Below, piece by piece: positions 22,935 to 30,304 of a stretch of DNA of 46,321 bases (positions are counted from its first letter, which is position 1; each line of letters starts with the position of its first letter). This DNA is from a virus: positions 1 through 46,321 of the IMG/VR virus record IMGVR_UViG_3300043775_004386; one strand, written 5' to 3'. The notes under the pieces are model-generated. The model worked only from the letters and a program-made list of their open reading frames with translations, did not search any database and was not told where the DNA came from. A program made the position numbers and the translations under genes.

Positions 22935-23153
22935 ATGACTATAATTGAAAAAACAATATTTGATATTCTTGTTCAATATTCAAAAAAAAATGACTGGATT
23001 TCATTTGATGGCAATTATTTCCAAATCGACTCAGATAAAATAAATGGTATAAATATGCACAAATTAAACAACTTGTCATCTTCTGATGCTTTTTTGTGCC
23101 TTAAAAAGTACCTCAAAAGACAATTTAAAAAAGCGAATAATTCATGCTTATAA
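22935..23153 (+). CDS. Small unknown protein
   Basis: A 72-residue protein (MTIIEKTIFDILVQYSKKND...), Asn/Lys/Ser-rich and helical, with basic residues at its C-terminus (KRQFKKANN). It starts 15 bases after the previous stop. There is no visible Shine-Dalgarno and no recognised motif. Its end overlaps a 32-codon ORF by 10 bases. Confidence 0.5.
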   Translation: MTIIEKTIFDILVQYSKKNDWISFDGNYFQIDSDKINGINMHKLNNLSSSDAFLCLKKYLKRQFKKANNSCL

Positions 23154-23242
23154 ATATTGGAATAATTTTTGTAATTATTTTAATATTTTGCAGACTCGTT
23201 CTTTTGCACAATCAAATACATGAATATTATGAAGACCAATAG
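23144..23242 (+). CDS. 32-residue hydrophobic micro-ORF
   Basis: A short ORF overlapping the previous one by 10 bases. Residues 1-21 are a hydrophobic segment (MLINIGIIFVIILIFCRLVL) and the end is polar/acidic (EYYEDQ). It could be a single-span membrane peptide such as a small lysis or membrane regulator. Evidence is only the overlap and amphipathic pattern. Confidence 0.4.
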   Translation: MLINIGIIFVIILIFCRLVLLHNQIHEYYEDQ

Positions 23243-23281
23243 TTAATTATTTAAATGGAGATTAATATATACAAATAGACC

Positions 23282-23650
23282 ATGAGTATTTCGGGTCTAA
23301 AAGAGAGGAGAATGCATTTAGTAAAAAATGACGACATCTGGTCTTTTCTTGAAAGCCTAAACATATCAAAAGTTTTTATTTTATATCAAGGCAAATGTAA
23401 AGAAAAAGAATTGCCATCTATAAAAATTGATAGCGTAATTGTTACAACAAAATGTGGCAAGAATGAAATAAAATGGGATAACGAGCTTTATAATAACAAA
23501 TCTTTTTTGACAAAACCAATTTATGATTTGCATATTGACTTTACTGGAAAAATTGATGGTATGCTGACTTATGACAATGTGAAAAAAAAAGCAACTATTA
23601 CTGGTAAACATAAATATAAAATCACTGAAAAGTTCAACAAAGAAATATGA
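23282..23650 (+). CDS. Unknown beta-rich protein
   Basis: A 122-residue protein of mixed strand pattern, Lys-rich, with no signal peptide. Its middle (KVFILYQGKCKEKELPSI) and tail are soluble. The start is uncertain: the ATG at 23282 has no ribosome-binding site, while an in-frame ATG at 23312 has AGAGAGGAGA directly upstream (spacing short). The gene overlaps the next by the ATGA sequence at 23647. Function unknown. Confidence 0.55.
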   Translation: MSISGLKERRMHLVKNDDIWSFLESLNISKVFILYQGKCKEKELPSIKIDSVIVTTKCGKNEIKWDNELYNNKSFLTKPIYDLHIDFTGKIDGMLTYDNVKKKATITGKHKYKITEKFNKEI

Positions 23651-23745
23651 TTTATATTATTGTTATTTTTCAATATATTGTCTTTACTTCAATCTATAAT
23701 TTATTTATCATTGTTCTTAACGATATATTAACAGATTTAGATTAA
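23647..23745 (+). CDS. Second 32-residue hydrophobic micro-ORF
   Basis: An ORF beginning in the ATGA overlap with the previous stop. It is dominated by Ile, Val, Phe and Tyr (MIYIIVIFQYIVFTS) with an acidic end (LNDILTDLD). It would be a one-span membrane peptide. GMP reductase starts 9 bases later, with AAGGTGA between. The length is the same as the micro-ORF at 23144, but the sequences differ. Confidence 0.4.
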   Translation: MIYIIVIFQYIVFTSIYNLFIIVLNDILTDLD

Positions 23746-23754
23746 GGTGATTAC

Positions 23755-24771
23755 ATGCAAATTATCAATGAAATAAAACTTGGATTTAATGATGTTCTTA
23801 TAAAACCAAAACGGTCTAAAACAGCCAGTAGGAAAGATGTAGTCCTATCAAGAAGCTTTAAAGGACTAAATAGCAATTCAATAATAAAAGGAGTGCCAAT
23901 CATTGTTGCCAACATGGATACTGTTGGAACTTTGAAAATGGCAGAATCATTAGGTAAATTAAATATTTTTACTTGTCTTCATAAATTCTATGAATTGCCT
24001 GTACTACAAAAATTCTTTGATTCTAATGAATACTCAGAATTCGCATTTTACACAACTGGAATTACCGATGAGGATTTTATCAAACTGAAAGAAATGAAAT
24101 CTACAAATCGCAAAATAAACATCTCCATTGATGTCGCTAATGGCTATACAGAACACTTTCAAAACAAAGTAAAAGAAATTAGATCTATATTCCCAGATTC
24201 ATTTATCATGGCTGGAAATGTATGTACCCCAGAAATGGTTCAAGAACTCTTATTGTCAGGTGCAGCAGATTGTATAAAGGTCGGAATAGGCGGTGGTAGC
24301 GTATGTAAAACTCGTATGGTTACAGGAGTAGGATATCCTCAACTTAGTGCCGTAATCGAATGTGCAGAAGCAGCACATGGATTAAATGGACTTATATGTT
24401 CAGATGGTGGATGCAAAGAATCTGGTGATGTAGCAAAAGCTTTCGGAGCAGGATCAGACTTTGTAATGCTTGGAGGAATGTTCGCTGGTACAGATGAATG
24501 TGAAGGAGAATGGATATTTGAAGATGATACGAAATATTTGAAGTTTTATGGAATGTCTAGTGAAGAGGCAAATAACAAATATTGTGGAGGAATGAAAGAT
24601 TATAGGGCTTCAGAAGGCGAAGTTAAATTTGTTGGTTATAAAGGTAGTGCCGAAACTGTAGTAAATCAAATTCTTGGAGGACTAAGATCTGCATGTGCTT
24701 ATGTTGGAGCAAATCAATTGAAAGATTTAAGCAAATGCACCACTTTTGTAAGATGTAATTCTATAAAGTAA
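23755..24771 (+). CDS. guaC: GMP reductase
   Basis: A 338-residue TIM-barrel enzyme of the IMP dehydrogenase/GMP reductase family. The catalytic loop reads GIGGGSVCKTR with Cys184, and a phrase TGVGYPQLSAVIECAEAAHG follows, as in GMP reductases. SDGGCKESGDVAKAFGAG and the FYGMSSEEA/YRASEGE region are typical. The length fits GuaC, with no CBS domains as in IMP dehydrogenase. It converts GMP to IMP with NADPH, which would rebalance purine pools during phage replication. AAGGTGA lies just before the ATG. It follows a string of small genes and is convergent with the sulfatase gene. Confidence 0.9.
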   Translation: MQIINEIKLGFNDVLIKPKRSKTASRKDVVLSRSFKGLNSNSIIKGVPIIVANMDTVGTLKMAESLGKLNIFTCLHKFYELPVLQKFFDSNEYSEFAFYTTGITDEDFIKLKEMKSTNRKINISIDVANGYTEHFQNKVKEIRSIFPDSFIMAGNVCTPEMVQELLLSGAADCIKVGIGGGSVCKTRMVTGVGYPQLSAVIECAEAAHGLNGLICSDGGCKESGDVAKAFGAGSDFVMLGGMFAGTDECEGEWIFEDDTKYLKFYGMSSEEANNKYCGGMKDYRASEGEVKFVGYKGSAETVVNQILGGLRSACAYVGANQLKDLSKCTTFVRCNSIK

Positions 24772-24774
24772 AAT

Positions 24775-26046
24775 TTAAATATGAATTTTATGATAAATGG
24801 ACTTTAAATAACTTTTTGTTATTCCATCATTTGATTTTTCTGCATAATCTTTCATCAAATGCATCATTTTAAGCTTACCTTTTATATCTTTTGATACGAT
24901 GTTTGTTTTTGCAAATGGATCATTTTTTATATTGTATAATTCTTCTGGTTCCCTAAATCTAATTTTGTTATGCATCTTCATATCAGTTCTAGTGATTCCA
25001 CACATACTCAAAGATTCACTGTTGCAACCACATTCAATAAATTCATTTTTTCCATTAGACCAAAAGTTAACAATGTAACAATAATCTTCATTGTGTATTG
25101 CCCTAGTTTGAAAATTTCTATTTACCCATAATTGGCATAAACAAGTATAAGCATTATTTTTAAATGAAGATCCTTTTTTAATCGTATTTAAATAAGATGT
25201 TCCGTCCATATCTGTTTTTTGTAATCCTAGTAATTCAAGAATGGTTGGCATTATATCTACACTAGAAACATAAGTATCGCTTATCTTAGGCTTTAAAACT
25301 TCTGGACAGTGCCATATTAAAGGAATCCTACTACTAAAATGATAACAATTAGCCTTCACAAATGGAAATGACATGCCATGGTCACTAGTGAAAATTATAA
25401 GAGTGTTATCTATTTTGCCACTTTCTTTTAAAGCACGAATGATCTCGCCAACAGTCAAATCACACCTTTTGACCCCTTCATAATATTGTGCTAATTCAGT
25501 TCTAACTTCTGGAATATCAGGAAGGAAACCTGGCACTTTAACACTATTGGGATCATATCTCGTTTTTTTCTCGAATGGCCTGTGTGGGTAATGAGAATTT
25601 ACCATGAGAAAAAAAGGATTTGGAACCGATGAGAAAAAAGATTTACAAAAGTTGTAATAAGCATTTATATTTTTACCATGACCAGTTATTTTATCGTAAC
25701 CTAATATCTTCTGACTCCATTTGAATTTATGGTCTGGACATAAATGCTCCGCTTTCCCAATTATCCCAGTTGTATATCCTCTATTTTTTAAAATGTCTGG
25801 AAGTGTAGTTATATGTTCATTTATACAATTGAATCCAACAGCACCATTATTCCAAGGGTAAAGACCTGTCATCCATACTGATCTAGATGGCTGACAAAGA
25901 CCTACTGTGGTGTGTGCATTTTTAAAAAATACACCTTCTTGTCCTAATTTGTCTAAATTTGGTGTTATGTCTGGAATTTCACATCCAGACATACCAGTAG
26001 AATTGTAACTCATGTCATCGGCAGATATAAATACTATATTCATCAT
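24775..26046 (-). CDS. Formylglycine-dependent sulfatase (S1 type)
   Basis: A 423-residue type I sulfatase. The metal-binding start is ISADDMS (Asp10/Asp11), and the formylglycine site is CQPSR at 51-55, within the required C-x-P-S-R signature. Later ligands appear in FTSDHGMSFPF. It would hydrolyse sulfate esters, for example on sulfated polysaccharides. No signal peptide is visible, so it could be virion-associated or cytoplasmic; activation needs a formylglycine-generating enzyme or anSME, presumably from the host. TAATG coupling joins it to the upstream gene 26046-26441. Confidence 0.9.
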   Translation of the reverse strand: MMNIVFISADDMSYNSTGMSGCEIPDITPNLDKLGQEGVFFKNAHTTVGLCQPSRSVWMTGLYPWNNGAVGFNCINEHITTLPDILKNRGYTTGIIGKAEHLCPDHKFKWSQKILGYDKITGHGKNINAYYNFCKSFFSSVPNPFFLMVNSHYPHRPFEKKTRYDPNSVKVPGFLPDIPEVRTELAQYYEGVKRCDLTVGEIIRALKESGKIDNTLIIFTSDHGMSFPFVKANCYHFSSRIPLIWHCPEVLKPKISDTYVSSVDIMPTILELLGLQKTDMDGTSYLNTIKKGSSFKNNAYTCLCQLWVNRNFQTRAIHNEDYCYIVNFWSNGKNEFIECGCNSESLSMCGITRTDMKMHNKIRFREPEELYNIKNDPFAKTNIVSKDIKGKLKMMHLMKDYAEKSNDGITKSYLKSIYHKIHI

Positions 26047-26441
26047 TATCGCATAGCTTGATACAAACTTGTAATTGGAGTTAAATCCATAGACTTTGCA
26101 CCCATACTAGCAACTGGAATGCCACCACATCCACCTTCTTCTTCGTCTTCTTCTTTGTCGTTTTTAAATGCGTGGGCAACATCAGACATATATGCCTTAC
26201 AAACCGCAATCTTACTTTCCATCCATTCATGTAAGTTGGAACTTTCATCAACCATGTCCAATAACATATTCGTATGCTCAACAATATCTTTTAAATTTCT
26301 GATAAGCATATTATTGTGATCATCGGAAACTTCATTTACCTTTTCAATTGGTTTGTTTTCTTCGCAACGATCATAGTATTCACTTTCAGAAATGATACCA
26401 GCTAAATAAAACTTGTAGTTTTCATTTTTTTTATCAAACAT
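26046..26441 (-). CDS. Unknown helical protein, possible virion component
   Basis: A 131-residue acidic helical protein with NLKDIVEHTNMLLDMVDE and WMESKIAVCKAYMSDV segments, then a very acidic stretch and a Gly/Cys motif (GGCGGIP) near the end. The helical middle resembles small proteins that I associate with marine and large phage virions, but I cannot confirm this. AAAAAGGAAAATTAAA precedes the ATG. It is coupled to the sulfatase by TAATG. Confidence 0.6.
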   Translation of the reverse strand: MFDKKNENYKFYLAGIISESEYYDRCEENKPIEKVNEVSDDHNNMLIRNLKDIVEHTNMLLDMVDESSNLHEWMESKIAVCKAYMSDVAHAFKNDKEEDEEEGGCGGIPVASMGAKSMDLTPITSLYQAMR

Positions 26442-26479
26442 TTTAATTTTCCTTTTTCCAAAATATTAGTGTACTAATT

Positions 26480-26824
26480 TTATTTTCTTACATCAAATTT
26501 ACGAGAAATATTATCTTTCTTGTCATTCAACCCAAGATCATGTCCAGTCTGGTAATCATCATTCTTGCCAAATAATTTTATCTTCTTGCTAATCATCACA
26601 TCGTTGTACCCACGCATAAAGTCTTCACTTACTATTGTACGAATCGCACATGGCTTACAATATAAAACATCATCAGTCGTCTTGCATAAACTCGTATTCT
26701 TGAAAGACGCTTTTTCTTGATTGTATAAGGGAAAACCACTGTAATTGTTTTCTATATCCCTATGTCTAATTCTCCCACAACCAGAAACAAATAAAAATAA
26801 AATTAAAAAACATGTAATTCTCAT
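26480..26824 (-). CDS. Small lipoprotein
   Basis: A 114-residue protein starting at the ATG at 26824, with GGAGATAAA upstream. The signal (MRITCFLILFLFVSGC) ends in a lipobox FVSGC, so it would be lipidated and anchored in the host membrane. The rest contains a CKPCAIRT stretch and basic/aromatic residues. An earlier in-frame ATG at 26839 is unlikely, as it precedes the signal. A divergent MscL-like gene starts 66 bases away. Confidence 0.75.
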   Translation of the reverse strand: MRITCFLILFLFVSGCGRIRHRDIENNYSGFPLYNQEKASFKNTSLCKTTDDVLYCKPCAIRTIVSEDFMRGYNDVMISKKIKLFGKNDDYQTGHDLGLNDKKDNISRKFDVRK

Positions 26825-26889
26825 TTTATCTCCATACATTTAAATGATTACTCTTATATCATATATATGTTTTTAAGTGAGATAAATTT

Positions 26890-27249
26890 ATGGATGAGAA
26901 AAATTTTATAAGTAAAGAACAATTTAAAAAAGAAATTAATGATTATAAAAAATTTCTATTTTCAAGTAACTTGTTTTCTATGGCCATAACCTTAATATCA
27001 GCACAAACAGTTCAAAAATTCGTTTCAATTATATCAGAAACAATATTTATGCCTTTTATAAATTATATAATAAACTCAACTGGAGGAAATTGGAGGAATC
27101 TAATATTCATACCAGTTACAGGAATGGAAATAGAACTTGGTAAGCTTTTAGGTGGAATCTTAGAGTTCACAATCACCATCACATTCATTTACATAGTTTT
27201 TTCTAAAATTATAAAAAAGTTCGATCCTAATAGCGAAATTAAGCGTTGA
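26890..27249 (+). CDS. MscL-like mechanosensitive channel homologue
   Basis: A 119-residue two-helix membrane protein. It has the MscL layout: an amphipathic charged N-terminus (KEINDYKKFLFSSNLFSM), a first transmembrane helix, a periplasmic loop with a Gly/Asn-rich turn (INSTGGNWRN), a second helix (GILEFTITITFIYIVFSKI) and a basic tail. The typical N-terminal FxxFxxRGNVxDLAVGxxIG is only partly recognisable (YKKFLFSSNLFSMAITLI), so homology is moderate. Large-conductance channels release solutes on osmotic shock; a phage copy could affect lysis or osmotic balance. GTGAGATAAATTT lies before the ATG. It overlaps the convergent gene by 11 bases. Confidence 0.5.
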   Translation: MDEKNFISKEQFKKEINDYKKFLFSSNLFSMAITLISAQTVQKFVSIISETIFMPFINYIINSTGGNWRNLIFIPVTGMEIELGKLLGGILEFTITITFIYIVFSKIIKKFDPNSEIKR

Positions 27250-27859
27250 TGCCTTTCTTGGGAATGCTTGCAATCTGAGGAATTCTAGTAATTATTGTTT
27301 TCCAATTTCTTTTTACCCATTGCATGAATAAACCTTCTGCCTTAACTGGGCCAATCTCACTGGTAGTACCTGTTTTTTGTCTTTCTAATTCATGAGTACA
27401 TTCGTGAACTATTGTACTGGCAATCTCCAAAACGCATTCCAGCGTGTCTCCATGTGATTGTAAATGTTTTTGTACATTTATATGAATGACATCAGATGAT
27501 TTTATCTGATTTAAATCAACATCTGGTATGTATTTCTTTATTACTGCCGATGGAAGATTATTGATTTTTTGACTTGATATAAAATCATCTCCAAATTTCA
27601 TTCTTATCTTACCAACAACATTTGCTCCAATTACCTTCTTATCTTCGGCAGAACTATACATCCCATAAACGCCTGTGTTTAATGTGGCTATAGTGCTTAT
27701 ATTTAAAAGTAATCTCTGATCTCTTGGCAAAGTCTCATCATACATTTGAACTAATTTTACCGAAAATTTTGCCTTGTCGTATGCTGAATCTATTTGTCTT
27801 TCATCAACCATCTCGGTTCCAAGAGTAGATTGTTCTAACCATTGTATAAAACTTTTCAA
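27239..27859 (-). CDS. HExxH-type metallopeptidase-like protein with capsid-targeting-like N-terminus
   Basis: A 206-residue protein with VHECTHELE (His152-Glu-x-x-His156) and a Glu about 19 residues later (KAEGLF), a zincin-like pattern. I propose a TTG start at 27859, with GGGG upstream, because it gives MKSFIQWLEQSTL, which matches the T4-internal-protein-like start seen in other genes here. The frame is open to 27904, also TTG. If so, the protein may be packaged in the head and injected or processed. No signal peptide is visible. It overlaps the MscL-like gene. Confidence 0.6.
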   Translation of the reverse strand: MKSFIQWLEQSTLGTEMVDERQIDSAYDKAKFSVKLVQMYDETLPRDQRLLLNISTIATLNTGVYGMYSSAEDKKVIGANVVGKIRMKFGDDFISSQKINNLPSAVIKKYIPDVDLNQIKSSDVIHINVQKHLQSHGDTLECVLEIASTIVHECTHELERQKTGTTSEIGPVKAEGLFMQWVKRNWKTIITRIPQIASIPKKGINA

Positions 27860-27937
27860 GTTAGCCCCATTATTTAAAAATAAACTTGTTATACTATTTA
27901 TCAATAATTTTGTAATTTAAAATGTAAATAATTTAAC

Positions 27938-28522
27938 ATGAATAACATTACATTAAATTATCTGATAGAAAAACATAAACTAAATGCAAATAGATCTTCT
28001 GGAACTGATAAAGTTAGAAGACATAGCTACATTGATGTTTACGAATCTTTGTTTGCATCAAAAAGAAATGAAAATTTGACAATTCTTGAAATTGGAACAC
28101 ATTTTGGTGGTTCTGCTCTTTTATGGCATGATTATTTTCCAAAATCAAATCTTGTTCTTCTTGATATAATGGATAGAACTTTGGATCAACATATGAAACA
28201 AATGAATCCAAATAGATATAAAAAAATAATTTCAAATGCTTATTCTCAAGAAGTTGTAAGTCAAATTAAAATTGATTACTCAAATGGATTAGATATAGCC
28301 ATAGATGATGGGCCACATACTCTACAAAGCCAAAAAGACTTTATACAACTTTATATGCCCATGATTCGTAAAAATGGAATCCTTGTCATTGAAGATATAA
28401 GTAAAATTGAATATGCACATGAACTTAAAAAAATAACACCAGAAAATTACATTTCCGAAGTAATAGATCTTAGACATGTAAAAAATAGATATGATGATAT
28501 TATGTTAATTGTCAAAAATTGA
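27938..28522 (+). CDS. SAM-dependent methyltransferase (class I)
   Basis: A 194-residue class I methyltransferase with a glycine-rich motif I, LEIGTHFGGSA (50-60), and a motif IV-like AIDDGPHT (121-128). Its closest look is the Methyltransf_24/CmcI-type group, often involved in sugar or polyketide methylation. Two related enzymes occur at 37115 and 43071. A hairpin terminator follows its stop. There is no Shine-Dalgarno. The convergent gene ends nearby. Confidence 0.75.
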   Translation: MNNITLNYLIEKHKLNANRSSGTDKVRRHSYIDVYESLFASKRNENLTILEIGTHFGGSALLWHDYFPKSNLVLLDIMDRTLDQHMKQMNPNRYKKIISNAYSQEVVSQIKIDYSNGLDIAIDDGPHTLQSQKDFIQLYMPMIRKNGILVIEDISKIEYAHELKKITPENYISEVIDLRHVKNRYDDIMLIVKN

Positions 28523-28524
28523 TG

Positions 28525-28559
28525 AACTAAACATTTAAATTTAATCATTTAGTTTTTTT
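28525..28559 (+). terminator. Intrinsic terminator after methyltransferase
   Basis: AACTAAA (525-531 of the 28500s) pairs with TTTAGTT (548-554), followed by a T-run to 559. It follows the methyltransferase stop and overlaps the end of the convergent nuclease gene. Confidence 0.6.
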
Positions 28560-30170
28560 ATTGTATTTTTCTTTTGCTTTTTTAGATCTGCAAATTTTAC
28601 ACGATCTGCATAATCCGTCTGATTTTGAATTGTCTGGAGAGAAAAGTTTAAATTCCAATATTTGCAAACAGTTAACGCATTCTTTCTTTCCGTCAGCTAC
28701 ATGAGGATTGTTTTTTTGCAAATGTGGCTTCGCTCTACTTCCTGTTATATGACCTCCCTCACGCTCACATATGTAGCGACCATTTCTGGCTATATTCTTA
28801 TCGTGCGTAAGTCTTAGCGGAGTATGTTCCTCGTTGCAGAAGGAGCAAAATAAGGTGATTTTGTCGTTGGCAATATGGGTGTGGTAATATCTTTTTGATT
28901 TTTGATTGGCATTTTTCTTTGACTGCTCTTGAAATGTTTTGTCTCCTTGAGTTTCAGCAAGGTATTTCTTGGCCCAAGAAACTATATCCTTATCCGATAC
29001 AAGTTGGCTATCATCTTCAGTCCATAATTTAAATTTTAATCCTTTTTTTGCTGCGAAATCCTTCGAATCATTGATTTGATCGATCACAGTTTGATGTTTT
29101 AACCATAGTTTTGGCTTTATTTCCCATATTTCTGTTCCACTATTTAATTCTACATAGAGGTCTGGATTTCTCCATGATTTCTCTCCACGGAAAACTTCAC
29201 AACGACAAAAAGATTTAACTGAAGGATTTGATTCTAAAAGAAATAGGCATCTTAGTTCATATGATGAAGAAAAATAAATAGGTGAATTGTTTTTTTCGGA
29301 TTGAAAGTAACCTCTAATGTGCGAATGTTTGAAGTCTCCACTAGCGTGTTGACTAGCACATTTTTTCGAGATGTTTTCCTTCCATGTCATTCGAACCTCT
29401 GGTTTTAAATTCATAACCCAACGATTTTTTCCATAATCATAAATTCGTACAAGACCACGACTAAAGGCCCATTCGGATTCGGTCATACCATCTGGACATT
29501 TGCTACTAGATTTCTTCTGGCTTTGTTTGCTTAATCGTTTTTGCAATATGGTGTTTAAGTACGAATAATCAGACTTGTGTTTCTTTTCAAGGGTAAATCC
29601 AATAGATTCATAGACTTTTCCAATACTCATACGATTGTCACTGAAACTTATGATTTCATCATAGTCCATTTTCTTTGCCCAATCTACGGCTTTTTTTAGT
29701 AACTTACCAGCACCACCAATCACTTGTGTTTTGGTTCGGAAACATAGTCGATCTAAAACAATTTTATTTTCAGATATCTGTCGGCTATGTCTTCCAAGTG
29801 ACATGACACCAACTAATTCTTCTTTGTGCCAAAGACCAAAATATACTATTCCAAGATTGTTTGATCCTTGAATGTGAAATTCTTCTAAAAATGATTTTGA
29901 ATCTAATTTTGAAAGTTCTTTTACCTCACAATTTCTAGCTGACAATCTTTTCGAGTAACAACCAGCCTTGGACAACAAAAGTCCTTCCCATTGTTTTCTT
30001 CTAGAAGACCATTCGTCTGAAAAAATGACTATATTTGTTCCCGAAGAAGGCGTTTTAAACTTTGAAAACGATTTCGAATCGGACAAATCGACAAAGTCAA
30101 TTGCGAGTTCAATACCAATACTTTGCAGCCATTCTTGTGGTGTTGTTTGTTTCATTTTAATTTTAGCCAT
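28545..30170 (-). CDS. Large nuclease: GNAT-like domain + PD-(D/E)XK nuclease + C-terminal zinc fingers (homing-endonuclease type)
   Basis: A 541-residue protein. Residues about 108-207 form a GNAT-like domain (VIGGAGKLL then SFSDNRMSIGKVYESIGF), of the kind seen in Hef/Mom-like phage proteins. Residues about 299-352 carry a PD-(D/E)XK core: Glu305 in SSYEL, Asp337 in NPDLYV and Glu350-x-Lys352 in WEIKP. A C-terminal third has two CxxC zinc sites (CSFCNEEH...CEREGG and CVNC...CRSCKIC). It lies next to the gp23 gene, typical of homing endonucleases. No Shine-Dalgarno is visible. Confidence 0.72.
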   Translation of the reverse strand: MAKIKMKQTTPQEWLQSIGIELAIDFVDLSDSKSFSKFKTPSSGTNIVIFSDEWSSRRKQWEGLLLSKAGCYSKRLSARNCEVKELSKLDSKSFLEEFHIQGSNNLGIVYFGLWHKEELVGVMSLGRHSRQISENKIVLDRLCFRTKTQVIGGAGKLLKKAVDWAKKMDYDEIISFSDNRMSIGKVYESIGFTLEKKHKSDYSYLNTILQKRLSKQSQKKSSSKCPDGMTESEWAFSRGLVRIYDYGKNRWVMNLKPEVRMTWKENISKKCASQHASGDFKHSHIRGYFQSEKNNSPIYFSSSYELRCLFLLESNPSVKSFCRCEVFRGEKSWRNPDLYVELNSGTEIWEIKPKLWLKHQTVIDQINDSKDFAAKKGLKFKLWTEDDSQLVSDKDIVSWAKKYLAETQGDKTFQEQSKKNANQKSKRYYHTHIANDKITLFCSFCNEEHTPLRLTHDKNIARNGRYICEREGGHITGSRAKPHLQKNNPHVADGKKECVNCLQILEFKLFSPDNSKSDGLCRSCKICRSKKAKEKYNKKTK

Positions 30171-30235
30171 TGTTTAAGTGTAAAGTTTACCAGCCATTAA
30201 AGAAGACGAAGACTTTATTTTTGTCATATCATTAC

Positions 30236-30264
30236 TTGACTTTTTGCATGTTTTACTATATATA
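30236..30264 (+). promoter_or_regulatory. Sigma70-like promoter for the second nuclease gene
   Basis: TTGACT at 30236-30241 is separated by 17 bases from TATATA at 30259-30264. It lies 41 bases upstream of the ATG at 30305, in the gap between the two divergent nuclease genes. This is a good match to a host-type housekeeping promoter. Confidence 0.6.
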
Positions 30265-30304
30265 TTATATATTACATCAATTGCATTTTACAAGGAAATT
30301 AAAC

